Positions 34,501-43,319 of a stretch of DNA of 64,000 nucleotides are shown piece by piece. Source of the stretch: Hymenobacter montanus (lineage in GTDB: Bacteria; Bacteroidota; Bacteroidia; Cytophagales; Hymenobacteraceae); contig NZ_JACXAD010000008.1 of assembly GCF_014699115.1 (NCBI RefSeq), positions 62,001 to 126,000 on the forward strand, read 5' to 3'. The position numbers and the translations under genes were made by a program. The notes under the pieces are model-generated. The model had not been told where the DNA came from and searched no databases. It saw only the letters and a program-made list of their open reading frames with translations. Positions within the stretch are counted from its first letter, which is position 1. Every line of letters starts with the position of its first letter.

Positions 34501-35520
34501 ATGCCTCTCGACCTCAACCATAAATCCATCCTTGTTACGGGGGGCACCGGCTCATTCGGCAAGCAATTCGTGCGTACGGTATTTAGTAAGTTTCCGCACG
34601 TGCGGCGCCTCGTGGTGTTCTCGCGCGACGAGCTGAAGCAGTACGAGATGAGCCAGGAATTTAGCCTGGCCAAGTTCCCGGCCATTCGCTATTTCATTGG
34701 CGACGTGCGCGATGGCCAGCGCTTGCACCGCGCCTGCGAAGGCATCGACATCGTGATTCACGCCGCCGCCCTCAAGCAGGTGCCCGCGGCCGAGTACAAC
34801 CCGATGGAATGCATCAAAACCAATATCTTCGGCGCCGAAAACGTCATTAATGCCGCCCTCGACTGCGGGGTCAAGGAAGTGGTGGCCCTGAGCACCGACA
34901 AAGCCGCCGCGCCCATTAATCTTTACGGGGCTACCAAGCTGTGCTCGGATAAGCTGTTCGTGGCGGCTAACAACATGAAGGGTGCCCGCGACCTGCGCTT
35001 TTCGGTGGTGCGCTACGGTAACGTAATCGGCTCGCGCGGCTCGGTGGTGCCGTTCTTTTTGCAGCAGCGCCACACGGGCGTGCTCCCCATCACCCACCCC
35101 GACATGACGCGCTTCAACATTTCGCTCGAAGAAGGCGTCGACCTAGTGCTCTACGCGCTGGAAAACGCCTGGGGCGGGGAGATTTTCGTACCCAAGATTC
35201 CTTCCTATAAAATTACCGAGGTAGCCCGCGCCATTGGCCCGGAGTGCGAGCAGAGAATTGTCGGCATTCGCCCGGGCGAGAAGCTGCACGAGGCCATGAT
35301 TACCGAAACCGACGCCTTGAGCACCATCGAGCTGGACCGCTACTACGTTATCCTGCCCTCGCTGCCAACCTGGAGTGTGGATAAATTCGTGGAGAGATTT
35401 AACGGCCGGCGGGTACCGTTGGGCTTCCAATACGATTCGGCTAATAACAACGACTGGCTGAGTATCGAGCAGATCCGGGAGGAAATCCGGGTGCACGTAG
35501 ATGCTAGCTTCGCGGTCTGA
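34501..35520 (+). CDS. pseB: UDP-N-acetylglucosamine 4,6-dehydratase (inverting)
   Basis: 339 residues, the normal PseB length. Short-chain dehydrogenase/reductase fold: VTGGTGSFGKQFVRTVF (NADP loop, residues 12-28), FIGDVRDGQRL, HAAALKQVPAAEYNP and LSTDKAAAPINLYGATKLCS with the active-site Tyr at residue 142. It makes the 4-keto-6-deoxy sugar that starts the pseudaminic-acid route in the cytosol. The aminotransferase pseC starts 17 bases downstream. By family, FlaA1-type dehydratases of other routes are related, but the following PseC- and PseI-type genes fix the pathway. Confidence 0.94.
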   Translation: MPLDLNHKSILVTGGTGSFGKQFVRTVFSKFPHVRRLVVFSRDELKQYEMSQEFSLAKFPAIRYFIGDVRDGQRLHRACEGIDIVIHAAALKQVPAAEYNPMECIKTNIFGAENVINAALDCGVKEVVALSTDKAAAPINLYGATKLCSDKLFVAANNMKGARDLRFSVVRYGNVIGSRGSVVPFFLQQRHTGVLPITHPDMTRFNISLEEGVDLVLYALENAWGGEIFVPKIPSYKITEVARAIGPECEQRIVGIRPGEKLHEAMITETDALSTIELDRYYVILPSLPTWSVDKFVERFNGRRVPLGFQYDSANNNDWLSIEQIREEIRVHVDASFAV

Positions 35521-35537
35521 TATTACCCGCTCGCCCC

Positions 35538-36746
35538 ATGTCTGAACCGACCTCGACCTTCCGCCCCACCCGCGCCCTGCCCTACGGGCGCCAGCACATC
35601 ACCGCGGCTGATGTAGCGGCCGTAACGGACGCTTTACAACACGACTTTCTGACCCAGGGGCCCACCGTGGCCGAGTTCGAGCGGCAGTTTGCGGCGTACG
35701 TGGGGGCTAGCTATGCCGTGGCCGTCAGCAATGGTACCGCGGCCCTGCACCTGTGCGCATTGGCGCTGCGGGTGCAGCCCGGCCAGCGCGTTATCACTTC
35801 GCCCCTCACCTTCGCGGCTTCGGCTAACTGCGTGCGCTACTGCGGCGGGGAGGTGCATTTTGCCGATATCGACCCAGCCACGGGATTATTGGACCTGGCA
35901 TTGGTGCGCCGCCTGCTGGAAGCGCACCCTAAGGGCTACTTCACGGGCCTGATCCCGGTAGATTTCGCCGGGCTGGCCGTCAACCTGGAAGCGGCCCGCC
36001 AGTTGGCCGATGAGTTTGGGCTGTGGATAATCGAAGACTCCTGCCACGCGCCGGGCGGCTTTTTCGTTGATTCGCGGGGCCAGGAGCAGCGCTGCGGCAA
36101 TGGCCGCTTTGCCGACCTCGCCATCTTCAGCTTCCACCCCGTGAAGCACATTGCCACTGGCGAGGGCGGCATGATTACCACCAACAGTGAGGAGCTGTTT
36201 CACCGCCTGCTGCGCCTGCGCACCCACGGCATCACCCGCGAGCCGGCCGACCTGGTGCGCGAGCCCGACGGCGGCTGGTACATGGAAATGCAGGAGCTCG
36301 GCTATAACTACCGCCTGCCCGACCTCAACTGCGCCCTTGGCCTGAGCCAGCTCGCCCGCGCCGACGCGGGGCTGGCCCGCCGCCGCCAGCTCGCCGCGCG
36401 CTACGATGCCGCCTTCGGCCCGGTGGCCGGGGTGCGCGTGCTGGCCCCGGCCCACCCCGGCCACGCTTACCACCTCTACATTATTCAGGTGGCCGACCGC
36501 AAAGGGCTTTACGACTTCCTCAAAACCCGACAGATTTTCACCCAGGTACACTACATCCCGGTGCACCGCATGCCCTACTACGAAGGCTTGGGCTGGCGGG
36601 CCGGGGACTTCCCACGGGTGGAAGAATACTACGCGCACTGCCTCAGCATCCCGCTTTTTCCGACCCTCACTGACGAGGAGCAGGACTACGTGGTGGCGTG
36701 CATTGTTGAATTTTTACAGACGGGCAGAGAAATTAAAATCATATAG
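35538..36746 (+). CDS. pseC: UDP-4-amino-4,6-dideoxy-N-acetyl-beta-L-altrosamine transaminase
   Basis: 402 residues, DegT/DnrJ/EryC1 fold. ALPYGRQHITAADVAAV is the usual N-terminal block; AVAVSNGTAALHLCALAL binds the PLP phosphate; IIEDSCHAPGG carries the Asp; FSFHPVKHIATGEGGMI contains the PLP lysine (Lys203). It transfers an amino group to the PseB product. 17 bases after pseB, so same operon. After it comes a 227-base AT-rich gap (36747-36973) without features. Confidence 0.94.
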   Translation: MSEPTSTFRPTRALPYGRQHITAADVAAVTDALQHDFLTQGPTVAEFERQFAAYVGASYAVAVSNGTAALHLCALALRVQPGQRVITSPLTFAASANCVRYCGGEVHFADIDPATGLLDLALVRRLLEAHPKGYFTGLIPVDFAGLAVNLEAARQLADEFGLWIIEDSCHAPGGFFVDSRGQEQRCGNGRFADLAIFSFHPVKHIATGEGGMITTNSEELFHRLLRLRTHGITREPADLVREPDGGWYMEMQELGYNYRLPDLNCALGLSQLARADAGLARRRQLAARYDAAFGPVAGVRVLAPAHPGHAYHLYIIQVADRKGLYDFLKTRQIFTQVHYIPVHRMPYYEGLGWRAGDFPRVEEYYAHCLSIPLFPTLTDEEQDYVVACIVEFLQTGREIKII

Positions 36747-36973
36747 CAGAGTGTCCTGATAATCTGGCATCCACACCACTGAAGCAGGATGTTCACGCAT
36801 ATTAAAATTGCTTAGAAATATCTTTTGCCTCTGCACAGCCTAGTCATCTTGCATTCGCACAGAGGGATTTTAAGCGACTGCCTCAACAGCTTTAATATTT
36901 ACATTAACAGATAATTAATTTTGCCGCACATCCGACAGGATTTTTTTTGGTTCGATGACTTTGGCCGGGAATC

Positions 36974-37180
36974 ATGGGCCACGAGTACTACGCGCCCAAA
37001 ACTACGGCCATCAACTACCATGGCAACGAGGGTTCTTTGTGGGAAACTACCTTCGATCAGCTCTTTCTGGATAATTTTCTGGAATTGCGCCCCGTGAAAC
37101 AGCAGCTCTATTCGTACATCAACGACGCAGAGCACAGCAACCAGGATGCTGTGTACCTGCTCGAAAAAACTACTGCCTGA
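36974..37180 (+). CDS. Small hypothetical protein in the pse operon
   Basis: 68 residues (GHEYYAPKTTAINY..., DQLFLDNFLELRPVKQQLYS). Acidic and soluble; no signal or membrane part. Not recognised. Its TGA overlaps the ATG of the SpsF-like gene (37178-37180), which speaks for real translation and coupling. It could also be the last part of a longer lost gene, since the 227 bases upstream are non-coding and AT-rich. Confidence 0.5.
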   Translation: MGHEYYAPKTTAINYHGNEGSLWETTFDQLFLDNFLELRPVKQQLYSYINDAEHSNQDAVYLLEKTTA

Positions 37181-37914
37181 TGCAGCACGCTGGTATTATT
37201 TCGCAGGTACGCATGGGCAGTACCCGGCTGCCGAACAAGGTGTTGTTGCCCGCAGACAGTCGGCCGCTGCTCGATTACCACGTGGCCCGGCTGCGGCAGA
37301 GCGGCCTGCCCATCTTCCTGGCCACCACTACCGAGCCGGCCGACGACGTGCTGGCCGCCTATGCCAAAGCCCACGACCTCCCCTACCACCGAGGCAGCGA
37401 AACCGACGTGCTGGCTCGCTACTACGAAACCGCTCAGCGTTATGGCCTCGACACCATTGTGCGGGTTACAAGTGACTGCCCGCTGGTGGATGGCCCGCTG
37501 ATTGGGGATGCCGTGGCCCGCTATCTAGCCGAGAACAATCCGCTAGTTTACCGCTCTAATTCTGTCGTACGCACCTACCCGCGAGGCTTAGACTTTGAGA
37601 TTTTTTCGATGGAGTTACTGGCTGAAGCCTACGCCCACGCCACCCTGCCCTACGAGCGGGAGCATGTGACACCTTACCTCAAAACTAACCCGGCTACGGC
37701 GGGCCGCGTGATTCAGCGCAACGAAGTGTGGCCGGGCGGCGACTTCAGCCGATTCCGCATTACGCTTGACACGCCCGAAGATTACGAGGTATTGCGCGCT
37801 CTTATTGAGCGACATAACGCGGCTGACTTGCCCGTGACCGACTTGCTCGCCCTGCTCGTTGCTCATCCCGAAATCATGGCCTTGAATGCCCACATTGAGC
37901 AAAAAACTACATGA
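37180..37914 (+). CDS. SpsF-like cytidylyltransferase-type protein
   Basis: 244 residues. The nucleotidyltransferase opening GIISQVRMGSTRLPNKVL (residues 5-22) is that of SpsF/NeuA-like enzymes; further blocks are FLATTTEPADDVLAAYA, RYYETAQRYGLDTIVRVTSDCPLVDG and FRITLDTPEDYEVL. In sps and nonulosonate clusters this family is thought to activate the sugar acid with CTP, so here it is the best candidate for making the CMP-linked sugar (PseF role). It overlaps the genes before and after it (ATGA at 37911), i.e. translational coupling. Confidence 0.82.
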   Translation: MQHAGIISQVRMGSTRLPNKVLLPADSRPLLDYHVARLRQSGLPIFLATTTEPADDVLAAYAKAHDLPYHRGSETDVLARYYETAQRYGLDTIVRVTSDCPLVDGPLIGDAVARYLAENNPLVYRSNSVVRTYPRGLDFEIFSMELLAEAYAHATLPYEREHVTPYLKTNPATAGRVIQRNEVWPGGDFSRFRITLDTPEDYEVLRALIERHNAADLPVTDLLALLVAHPEIMALNAHIEQKTT

Positions 37915-38828
37915 ACCTGCCCGACACCCTGCGCCTGAACGAGTTTGGCTTTCACGAAATCAAGCACAAGCCCTCGCCTGAGGAGTTGCGCCACTACTAC
38001 GCCCAGCGCTACTACCAGGAAGAACGGACAGCTTACCCGACTAGTTACCCACCCGAGGAGTTGGAGCATATCGAAGGCAAGCTGCGCCTGCGCTACTGGG
38101 TACTGACGCAGTTACGCCAGCCGGACGTCGGCTCTGACACCCTTTCAGCATCCACGAGTGGGGGCTCGTTCCTCGACATTGGCTGCGGTGAAGGGTGGGC
38201 ATTGGAGTACTTCCAGCGCCAGAATTGGGAGGTACTGGGGCTGGATTTCAGCAGCTTCAGCCTGGAGAAATTTCAGCCAGCCTTGCGCGCCCATCTGCGC
38301 ACAGGTGACCTGTACGAAGAGTTGGATAAACTCGTGGAAGCCGGCACACAGTTCGACGTGCTGTGGCTGGACAATGTGCTCGAACACGTACTGGAACCAG
38401 CCGAGCTATTGCGCCAATGCCGGGCGCTAGTGAAGCCTCAAGGAGTGTTGATGGTTGACGTGCCCAATGATTTTTCGGCCCTGCAGCAGCATCTGCTCGA
38501 CACTGGGAAAATCGACCGGCCGTTTTGGGTAGTGCTACCCGACCACTTGTCGTACTTCAATCACAACGGCTTGCGCAATCTGGCTGCGGCCACGGGCTGG
38601 CACGTAGCCAAAGTACTAGCTGACCAGCCCATTGACCTCAACTTGCTCAATCCAGCCACCAACTACATAATGAACCGTGAGTTGGGCAAAGCGGCCCACC
38701 AAGCCCGGCTGGAACAAGACAACTTCCTGCTGCAAACCGCGCCGCTGGTGGCCGTTGCTACCTACTACGAAGGCCTAGCAGGTGTGGGCTTGGGCCGCAG
38801 CATTGTCGCTTTTTTGCAGCCTGCTTAG
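37911..38828 (+). CDS. Class I SAM-dependent methyltransferase
   Basis: 305 residues. Motif I SFLDIGCGEGWALEYFQRQN lies near residue 84; then LGLDFSSFSLEKF, FDVLWLDNVLEHVLEPAELL (motif IV with EH) and ALVKPQGVLMVDVPNDFS. The domain order is that of UbiG/Coq3-like sugar and lipid methyltransferases often found in O-antigen clusters. Its ATG overlaps the stop of the SpsF-like gene. It probably methylates the nonulosonate or another sugar of the glycan; which one cannot be told. Confidence 0.85.
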   Translation: MNLPDTLRLNEFGFHEIKHKPSPEELRHYYAQRYYQEERTAYPTSYPPEELEHIEGKLRLRYWVLTQLRQPDVGSDTLSASTSGGSFLDIGCGEGWALEYFQRQNWEVLGLDFSSFSLEKFQPALRAHLRTGDLYEELDKLVEAGTQFDVLWLDNVLEHVLEPAELLRQCRALVKPQGVLMVDVPNDFSALQQHLLDTGKIDRPFWVVLPDHLSYFNHNGLRNLAAATGWHVAKVLADQPIDLNLLNPATNYIMNRELGKAAHQARLEQDNFLLQTAPLVAVATYYEGLAGVGLGRSIVAFLQPA

Positions 38829-38900
38829 TTGTTAGTTAGCTCGACCTCTGGTTTTCGAAGACAATCAACCAGCACCAGAGGACCGAGCACTAACTCCTGA
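38829..38900. repeat. Imperfect inverted repeat between two methyltransferase genes
   Basis: TTAGTTAGCTCGACCTCTGG pairs imperfectly with CCAGAGGACCGAGCACTAAC further on (arms at about 38833-38852 and 38874-38893). It could act as a partial terminator or mRNA processing stem inside the cluster. Confidence 0.5.
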
Positions 38901-38923
38901 CAATTATCAACCGACAACTAAAG

Positions 38924-39667
38924 ATGTCCACCATTTCCGTCCTTAGCGGGGCCACGGCGCCCGAAACGGCCCGCCGCGAGAGCTTTGCCCAGACCCTGCG
39001 CGAGTCGCCCCTGCCCAACGCGGAGCTGCTGAGCAACCTCGGCCTCTACCTAAACCGCCAAACGCTGTCGCGGCTGCTGTTTCTTACTGAGTTGTACCAG
39101 CAAATCATTCCGGTGCACGGCGTGGCCATGGAGTTTGGCGTGCGCTGGGGCCAGAACCTGGCCTTGCTGCACGCCCTGCGTGGCATTTACGAGCCGTTCA
39201 ACTACAATCGCAAAATTATTGGCTTCGACACCTTTAGCGGGTTTCCGTCGGTAGACGTCAAAGATGGCCACCAGGTGAAAGCCGGCGACTACGGTGTAAC
39301 GGCCAACTACCAGGACTACCTTACCCAAATCCTGGCGCTGCACGAGGCCGACAGCCCCATCCCGCACAAGCGCAAGTTTGAGCTCGTAGCCGGCGATGCC
39401 ACTGAAACTGTGCCCCGCTACCTGCGCGACCACCCCGAAACGATTATCGCCTTCGCCTACTTCGATTTCGATATTTACGCGCCCACCAAAGCCTGCCTCG
39501 AAGCCATCCGCCCCCGCCTAACCAAAGGGGCCATCCTGGCATTCGATGAGCTGAACTGCCCCGAATTTCCGGGCGAAACCCTGGCGTTCGACGAAGTATT
39601 TGGCGTAGCCAACTACGCCCTACGCCGTAGCCCCCTAAACCCGCTTATCTCTTACGTAGTGATTTGA
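38924..39667 (+). CDS. TylF/MycF-like O-methyltransferase family protein
   Basis: 247 residues. After an N-terminal helical part, VAMEFGVRWGQNLALLHALR is motif I. IIGFDTFSGFPSVDVKDGH and ELVAGDATETVPRYLRDHP follow, then AFAYFDFDIYAPTKACLEAI with the metal-type Asp cluster, and GAILAFDELNCPEFPGETLA. This arrangement is typical of metal-dependent sugar O-methyltransferases. It is the second methyltransferase of the cluster and probably modifies a sugar of the same glycan. 95 bases separate it from the gene before. Confidence 0.78.
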   Translation: MSTISVLSGATAPETARRESFAQTLRESPLPNAELLSNLGLYLNRQTLSRLLFLTELYQQIIPVHGVAMEFGVRWGQNLALLHALRGIYEPFNYNRKIIGFDTFSGFPSVDVKDGHQVKAGDYGVTANYQDYLTQILALHEADSPIPHKRKFELVAGDATETVPRYLRDHPETIIAFAYFDFDIYAPTKACLEAIRPRLTKGAILAFDELNCPEFPGETLAFDEVFGVANYALRRSPLNPLISYVVI

Positions 39668-39874
39668 TAGCAGCCAGGGAAGAACAATTAATACTTTGGT
39701 AATCAAAATATTATGCTCGTCCGGCGTCCGCGCAGCCAAAGCATGACGTCCTTTCTGCTGGCTGTTTTTTATCATCACGTTCTTTTAGCGCGAAACGCTG
39801 TTTATCAGCACACTACTTTCTCCTGCTCGCGCAGGTCGTAATCCTAACCTCCTTCCATTCAACCCTCTGCTCCT

Positions 39875-41464
39875 TTGTCTTCCTACCGAATTCTTCGCCT
39901 GAACGACTACCACTACGGCGCTTACCGCCTGGTGCCCATCCGGCTGAGCGACCAGGAAGCCATCCGGCAGTGGCGCAACGCGCAGCTCGACATTTTACGA
40001 CAGGCCGCGCCCCTCACCGTGGAGGCGCAGGAGCGGTATTTTCGCGAGGTGGTCGCCCCCTTATTCACAGCCGAGCAGCCCGGGCAACTGCTTTTTTCGC
40101 TGTTGAAAGACGAGGAGCTCATCGGTTACGGCGGGCTGGTGCACATCGACTGGCTAGCCCAGCGGGCCGAGATTTCCTTCCTGCTCGAAACCGGCCGTAA
40201 TGCCCATATCCCCACTTTCCAGGCCGATTTCGCGGCCTACCTCCACCTGTTGCGGCAAGTAGCGTTCGAGGATTTAGCGCTGCAAAAAATCAACACCGAA
40301 GCCTACGACGTGCGCCCCTACCTCACTCAGGTGCTCGAGGCCGAAGGTTTCACCGAAGAGGCCCGGCTACCCCGCCACGTGCGCGTAGCCGGGCAGTTGG
40401 TCGACACCGTGTTTCACAGCTGCTTTCGGCCCCTGGGCGCCTTCCGGGGCCACGTGCTCGTGACGAGCCTGGCCGCGAAAGTGCCGCTGTTGCGGGCCGT
40501 GCAGGATGCCGCCCGGCGCGTGCATTACGCCACCCGGGTTATTGGGGCTGACCTCAACCCTGATGCCCTGGCGCGTCCGCTGGCCGACGACTTCTGGGCT
40601 ATGCCCGCGCTGAGCGACGCCGCGCTCCCCGAAATAGTGGCCGGCTGTCGGGCCCGGGGCATCGCTTTTCTGGTGCCCACCCGCGACGGCGAGCTGGCTT
40701 ACTGGAGCCGACACCGCGCCGCCCTGGCCGCGGCCGGCGTAACCGTGCTGGTGAGCGACCCGGCCGCCGTGCAACGCTGCCTCGACAAGCTCGAATTTGC
40801 TCGGTTCGGCCAGCAGGAGGGCTTGCCCGTCATTCCCACCAGCCTGACTCTGGACGACCTGGCAACGGCCCGGATGCCGCAACCGCCCAACGCGGCGTTC
40901 GTGGTGAAGGAACGGCACGGCGCCGGCTCGCTTAGCCTGGGGCTCAACCTACCGTACGCGGCGGCGGCGGCCCACGCTCATGCCCTGCAGAATCCTGTCT
41001 TCCAGCCCTTTATTTCGGGCCAGGAAATCAGCGTGGATGCTTACGTGGACCGCCAGGGCCGGGTCCGGGGCCTCGTGCCGCGCACCCGCGACGTGGTGGT
41101 GCGCGGCGAATCGCAGGTAACCACCACCCTCACCGACCCGGGCCTGGTGGCCCGCCTCACCAGCCTGGTGGAAAAACTGGGTCTGTACGGTCCCCTGGTG
41201 CTGCAAGCGCTGCTTACGGCCGATGGCGAACTGCACCTCATCGAGTGCAACTGCCGTTTTGGCGGGGCCTCCACGCTGGGCATTACCGCGGGTGTGGATT
41301 CCTTCTTTTGGTTTTTGCAGGAAGCGGCCGGGGCTGATTTAAACCACTTCCCCTTCCTGCCCTCCCCGGAACCATTGCGCCAAGTGCGCGCTGCCGCCGA
41401 TGTAACGCGGCGGTTAACAACGAGCGGGGCAGGAGGCACGAGGAAAGAGCAGCAACTCCACTAA
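39875..41464 (+). CDS. Fusion of a GNAT acetyltransferase-like domain with an ATP-grasp ligase
   Basis: 529 residues; the start is probably TTG 39875, no earlier Met is in frame. Residues about 1-180 look like a GNAT domain of the PseH/RimJ kind (LVPIRLSDQEAIRQWRN, PLFTAEQPGQLLFSLL, ELIGYGGLVHIDWLAQRAEISFLL). Residues about 190-510 are an ATP-grasp protein of the CarB/PylC group: VIGADLNPDALARPLADDFW, FLVPTRDGELAYWSRHR, CLDKLEFARFGQQEGLPVIP, AFVVKERHGAGSLSLGL, ISGQEISVDAYVD, LVLQALLTADGELHLIECNC and FGGAST. The first part could supply the N-acetyl step missing in this cluster (PseH). The second could join an amino acid or other acid to an amino group of the sugar. The 207 bases upstream hold no gene. 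Confidence 0.8.
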   Translation: MSSYRILRLNDYHYGAYRLVPIRLSDQEAIRQWRNAQLDILRQAAPLTVEAQERYFREVVAPLFTAEQPGQLLFSLLKDEELIGYGGLVHIDWLAQRAEISFLLETGRNAHIPTFQADFAAYLHLLRQVAFEDLALQKINTEAYDVRPYLTQVLEAEGFTEEARLPRHVRVAGQLVDTVFHSCFRPLGAFRGHVLVTSLAAKVPLLRAVQDAARRVHYATRVIGADLNPDALARPLADDFWAMPALSDAALPEIVAGCRARGIAFLVPTRDGELAYWSRHRAALAAAGVTVLVSDPAAVQRCLDKLEFARFGQQEGLPVIPTSLTLDDLATARMPQPPNAAFVVKERHGAGSLSLGLNLPYAAAAAHAHALQNPVFQPFISGQEISVDAYVDRQGRVRGLVPRTRDVVVRGESQVTTTLTDPGLVARLTSLVEKLGLYGPLVLQALLTADGELHLIECNCRFGGASTLGITAGVDSFFWFLQEAAGADLNHFPFLPSPEPLRQVRAAADVTRRLTTSGAGGTRKEQQLH

Positions 41465-41476
41465 GCCCCAGCGCCC

Positions 41477-42154
41477 ATGCCCGTTCTTGTTTTTGACCTC
41501 GACGATACCCTGTACCCCGAGCTGAGCTACGTGCACGGCGGGTTTGGGGCGGTGGCCGCATTTTTGAGCCCACTGCTGGCCGTGCCCGCGGCGGCGCTGG
41601 CAGCGGACATGGTGGCCGAGGAAGCTACCCACGGGCGGGGCCAGGTATTCGACACTGTGCTGCGCCGGCACGGCTGCTGGTCCAAATCCTTGGTGACTAG
41701 CTGCCTGCGCACCTACCGTCAGCACCAGCCCGAGCTGGTGCTCTATCCCGATGCGGAGCGCTGCCTGACTCGGTTTGCCGCTCGGCCTCTCTACCTGGTT
41801 ACCGACGGCCACAAGGAGGTGCAGGCCCGGAAGGTGGCGGCCCTGCACCTGAACGCCCGCGTACGGCACGCCTACCTCACCAACCGCTACGGCCGGCACC
41901 GGGCCAAACCCGACCCACACGTGTTTGAGTTGATCTGCCGCCGCGAGCGGGTGGGGCCCGGTGAGGTGATTTACGTAGGTGACAACCCCCGTAAGGATTT
42001 TGTGGGCATCAAGCCGCGGGGCTTCCGCACGGTACGCATCCTGCGCGGCAACTACGCTCACCTCGAAGCCGATGCCGCGCACGAGGCGCACGAGCGAATT
42101 CATTCACTCGATGAGTTAACGGAAGAATTAGTGGCGAACCTGCTGGCAGTGTAG
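41477..42154 (+). CDS. HAD superfamily hydrolase
   Basis: 225 residues. HAD motifs: I VFDLDDTLYPE (residues 4-14, both Asp present), II LVTDG, III with Lys in HRAKPDPHVF, IV GEVIYVGDNPRKDFVGIKPRG. A phosphatase acting on a small phosphate ester is expected. It starts 12 bases after the ATP-grasp fusion, so the two proteins probably act in the same step; such a pairing would suit removal of a phosphate from a sugar or acyl-phosphate side product. Confidence 0.88.
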   Translation: MPVLVFDLDDTLYPELSYVHGGFGAVAAFLSPLLAVPAAALAADMVAEEATHGRGQVFDTVLRRHGCWSKSLVTSCLRTYRQHQPELVLYPDAERCLTRFAARPLYLVTDGHKEVQARKVAALHLNARVRHAYLTNRYGRHRAKPDPHVFELICRRERVGPGEVIYVGDNPRKDFVGIKPRGFRTVRILRGNYAHLEADAAHEAHERIHSLDELTEELVANLLAV

Positions 42155-42241
42155 CACCCAGCAGCGCACCGCCTCCGTTGCACGCTCTGGCAGCACACCC
42201 GAGCGACGTGGCAGCGCACAGCAAAGGCTGCGCCCCACTCC

Positions 42242-42249
42242 TACCTTTG
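42242..42249 (+). promoter_or_regulatory. pseI promoter element
   Basis: TACCTTTG fits TAnnTTTG and lies 26 bases before the pseI ATG, so the second half of the cluster may have its own transcript. Confidence 0.55.
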
Positions 42250-42275
42250 CAACTCAGCATTCGCCACTCCAATAC

Positions 42276-43319
42276 ATGACCGAAATCAGCATCGGCGGCC
42301 GGCCCGTGGGTCCGGCGCACAAGCCGTTTATCATTGCCGAAATGTCGGGCAATCACAACCAGAGCCTGGACCGGGCCCTGGCCCTGGTAGATGCCGCGGC
42401 CGCGGCCGGCGTCGACGCCCTCAAACTCCAGACCTACACCGCCGACACCATCACGATGGATACCGGCTTCACCATCGACGAGGACGGGCAGTCGCTCTGG
42501 GAAGGCAAAAGCCTGTATCAGCTCTACCAGGAAGCCTACACGCCCTGGGAGTGGCACGCCGAGCTTTTCGCCCGCGCCCAGCAACACGGCCTGCTGGCGT
42601 TCAGCTCGCCCTTCGATGAAACGGCAGTCGACTTTTTAGAAAGCCTCGAAGTGCCGGCCTATAAGATTGCCTCGTTTGAAAACGCCCACTGGCCGCTGCT
42701 CCGCAAGGTGGCGGCCACCGGCAAGCCCGTGATTATAAGCACCGGCGCCGCGACCCTGGCAGAAGTAGACGAGGCGGTGCAAGTGCTGCGCGCCGCCGGC
42801 TGCCGCGAGCTGGTGCTGCTCAAATGCACCAGCACCTACCCCGCTTCACCGGCCAACACCAACCTGCGCACCATCCCGGTGCTGGCCGAGACCTTCGGCT
42901 GCCCCATCGGCTTGAGCGACCACACCATGGGCGTGGGCGCGAGCGTCGCCGCGGTGGCCCTGGGCGCCTGCGTTATTGAGAAGCACTTCACCCTTAGCCG
43001 TGCCGAGGGCGGCGTTGATTCGGCCTTTTCGCTGGAGCCGCACGAGCTGGCAAGCCTAGTGGCCGAAACCGAGCGGGCGCATCAAGCCTTGGGCGCGGTG
43101 CAGCTCGGCATTCAGCCCGCCGAGGAAAAAAGCCGGCGCTACAAGCGCAGCATCTACGTGGCCCGACCCATCACGGCGGGCGAAGCCTTCACGCCGGATA
43201 ACCTGAAAATCATCCGTCCCGGCGACGGCCTCTGGCCTCGGCATTGGGAACTGGTACTGGGCCGCCGGGCTACCCGCGACCTCCAGCCCGGCACCGCGCT
43301 CACGTGGGAGGCGCTGTAA
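42276..43319 (+). CDS. pseI: Pseudaminic acid synthase
   Basis: 347 residues. NeuB-type TIM barrel: FIIAEMSGNHNQSLDRALAL, VDALKLQTYTADTITMD, FSSPFDETAVDFLESL, AYKIASFENAHWPLLRKV, LLKCTSTYPA, GLSDHTMG and VIEKHFTLSR with the metal-binding His. A C-terminal SAF (antifreeze-like) domain follows from about residue 285 (RSIYVARPITAGEAFTPDNL, RPGDGLWP). It condenses the 6-deoxy-diacetamido sugar with phosphoenolpyruvate to give the nine-carbon acid. FxTxDTGF-type residues near 60-70 fit PseI better than sialic or legionaminic synthases. Its stop overlaps the next ATG (TAATG). Confidence 0.92.
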   Translation: MTEISIGGRPVGPAHKPFIIAEMSGNHNQSLDRALALVDAAAAAGVDALKLQTYTADTITMDTGFTIDEDGQSLWEGKSLYQLYQEAYTPWEWHAELFARAQQHGLLAFSSPFDETAVDFLESLEVPAYKIASFENAHWPLLRKVAATGKPVIISTGAATLAEVDEAVQVLRAAGCRELVLLKCTSTYPASPANTNLRTIPVLAETFGCPIGLSDHTMGVGASVAAVALGACVIEKHFTLSRAEGGVDSAFSLEPHELASLVAETERAHQALGAVQLGIQPAEEKSRRYKRSIYVARPITAGEAFTPDNLKIIRPGDGLWPRHWELVLGRRATRDLQPGTALTWEAL

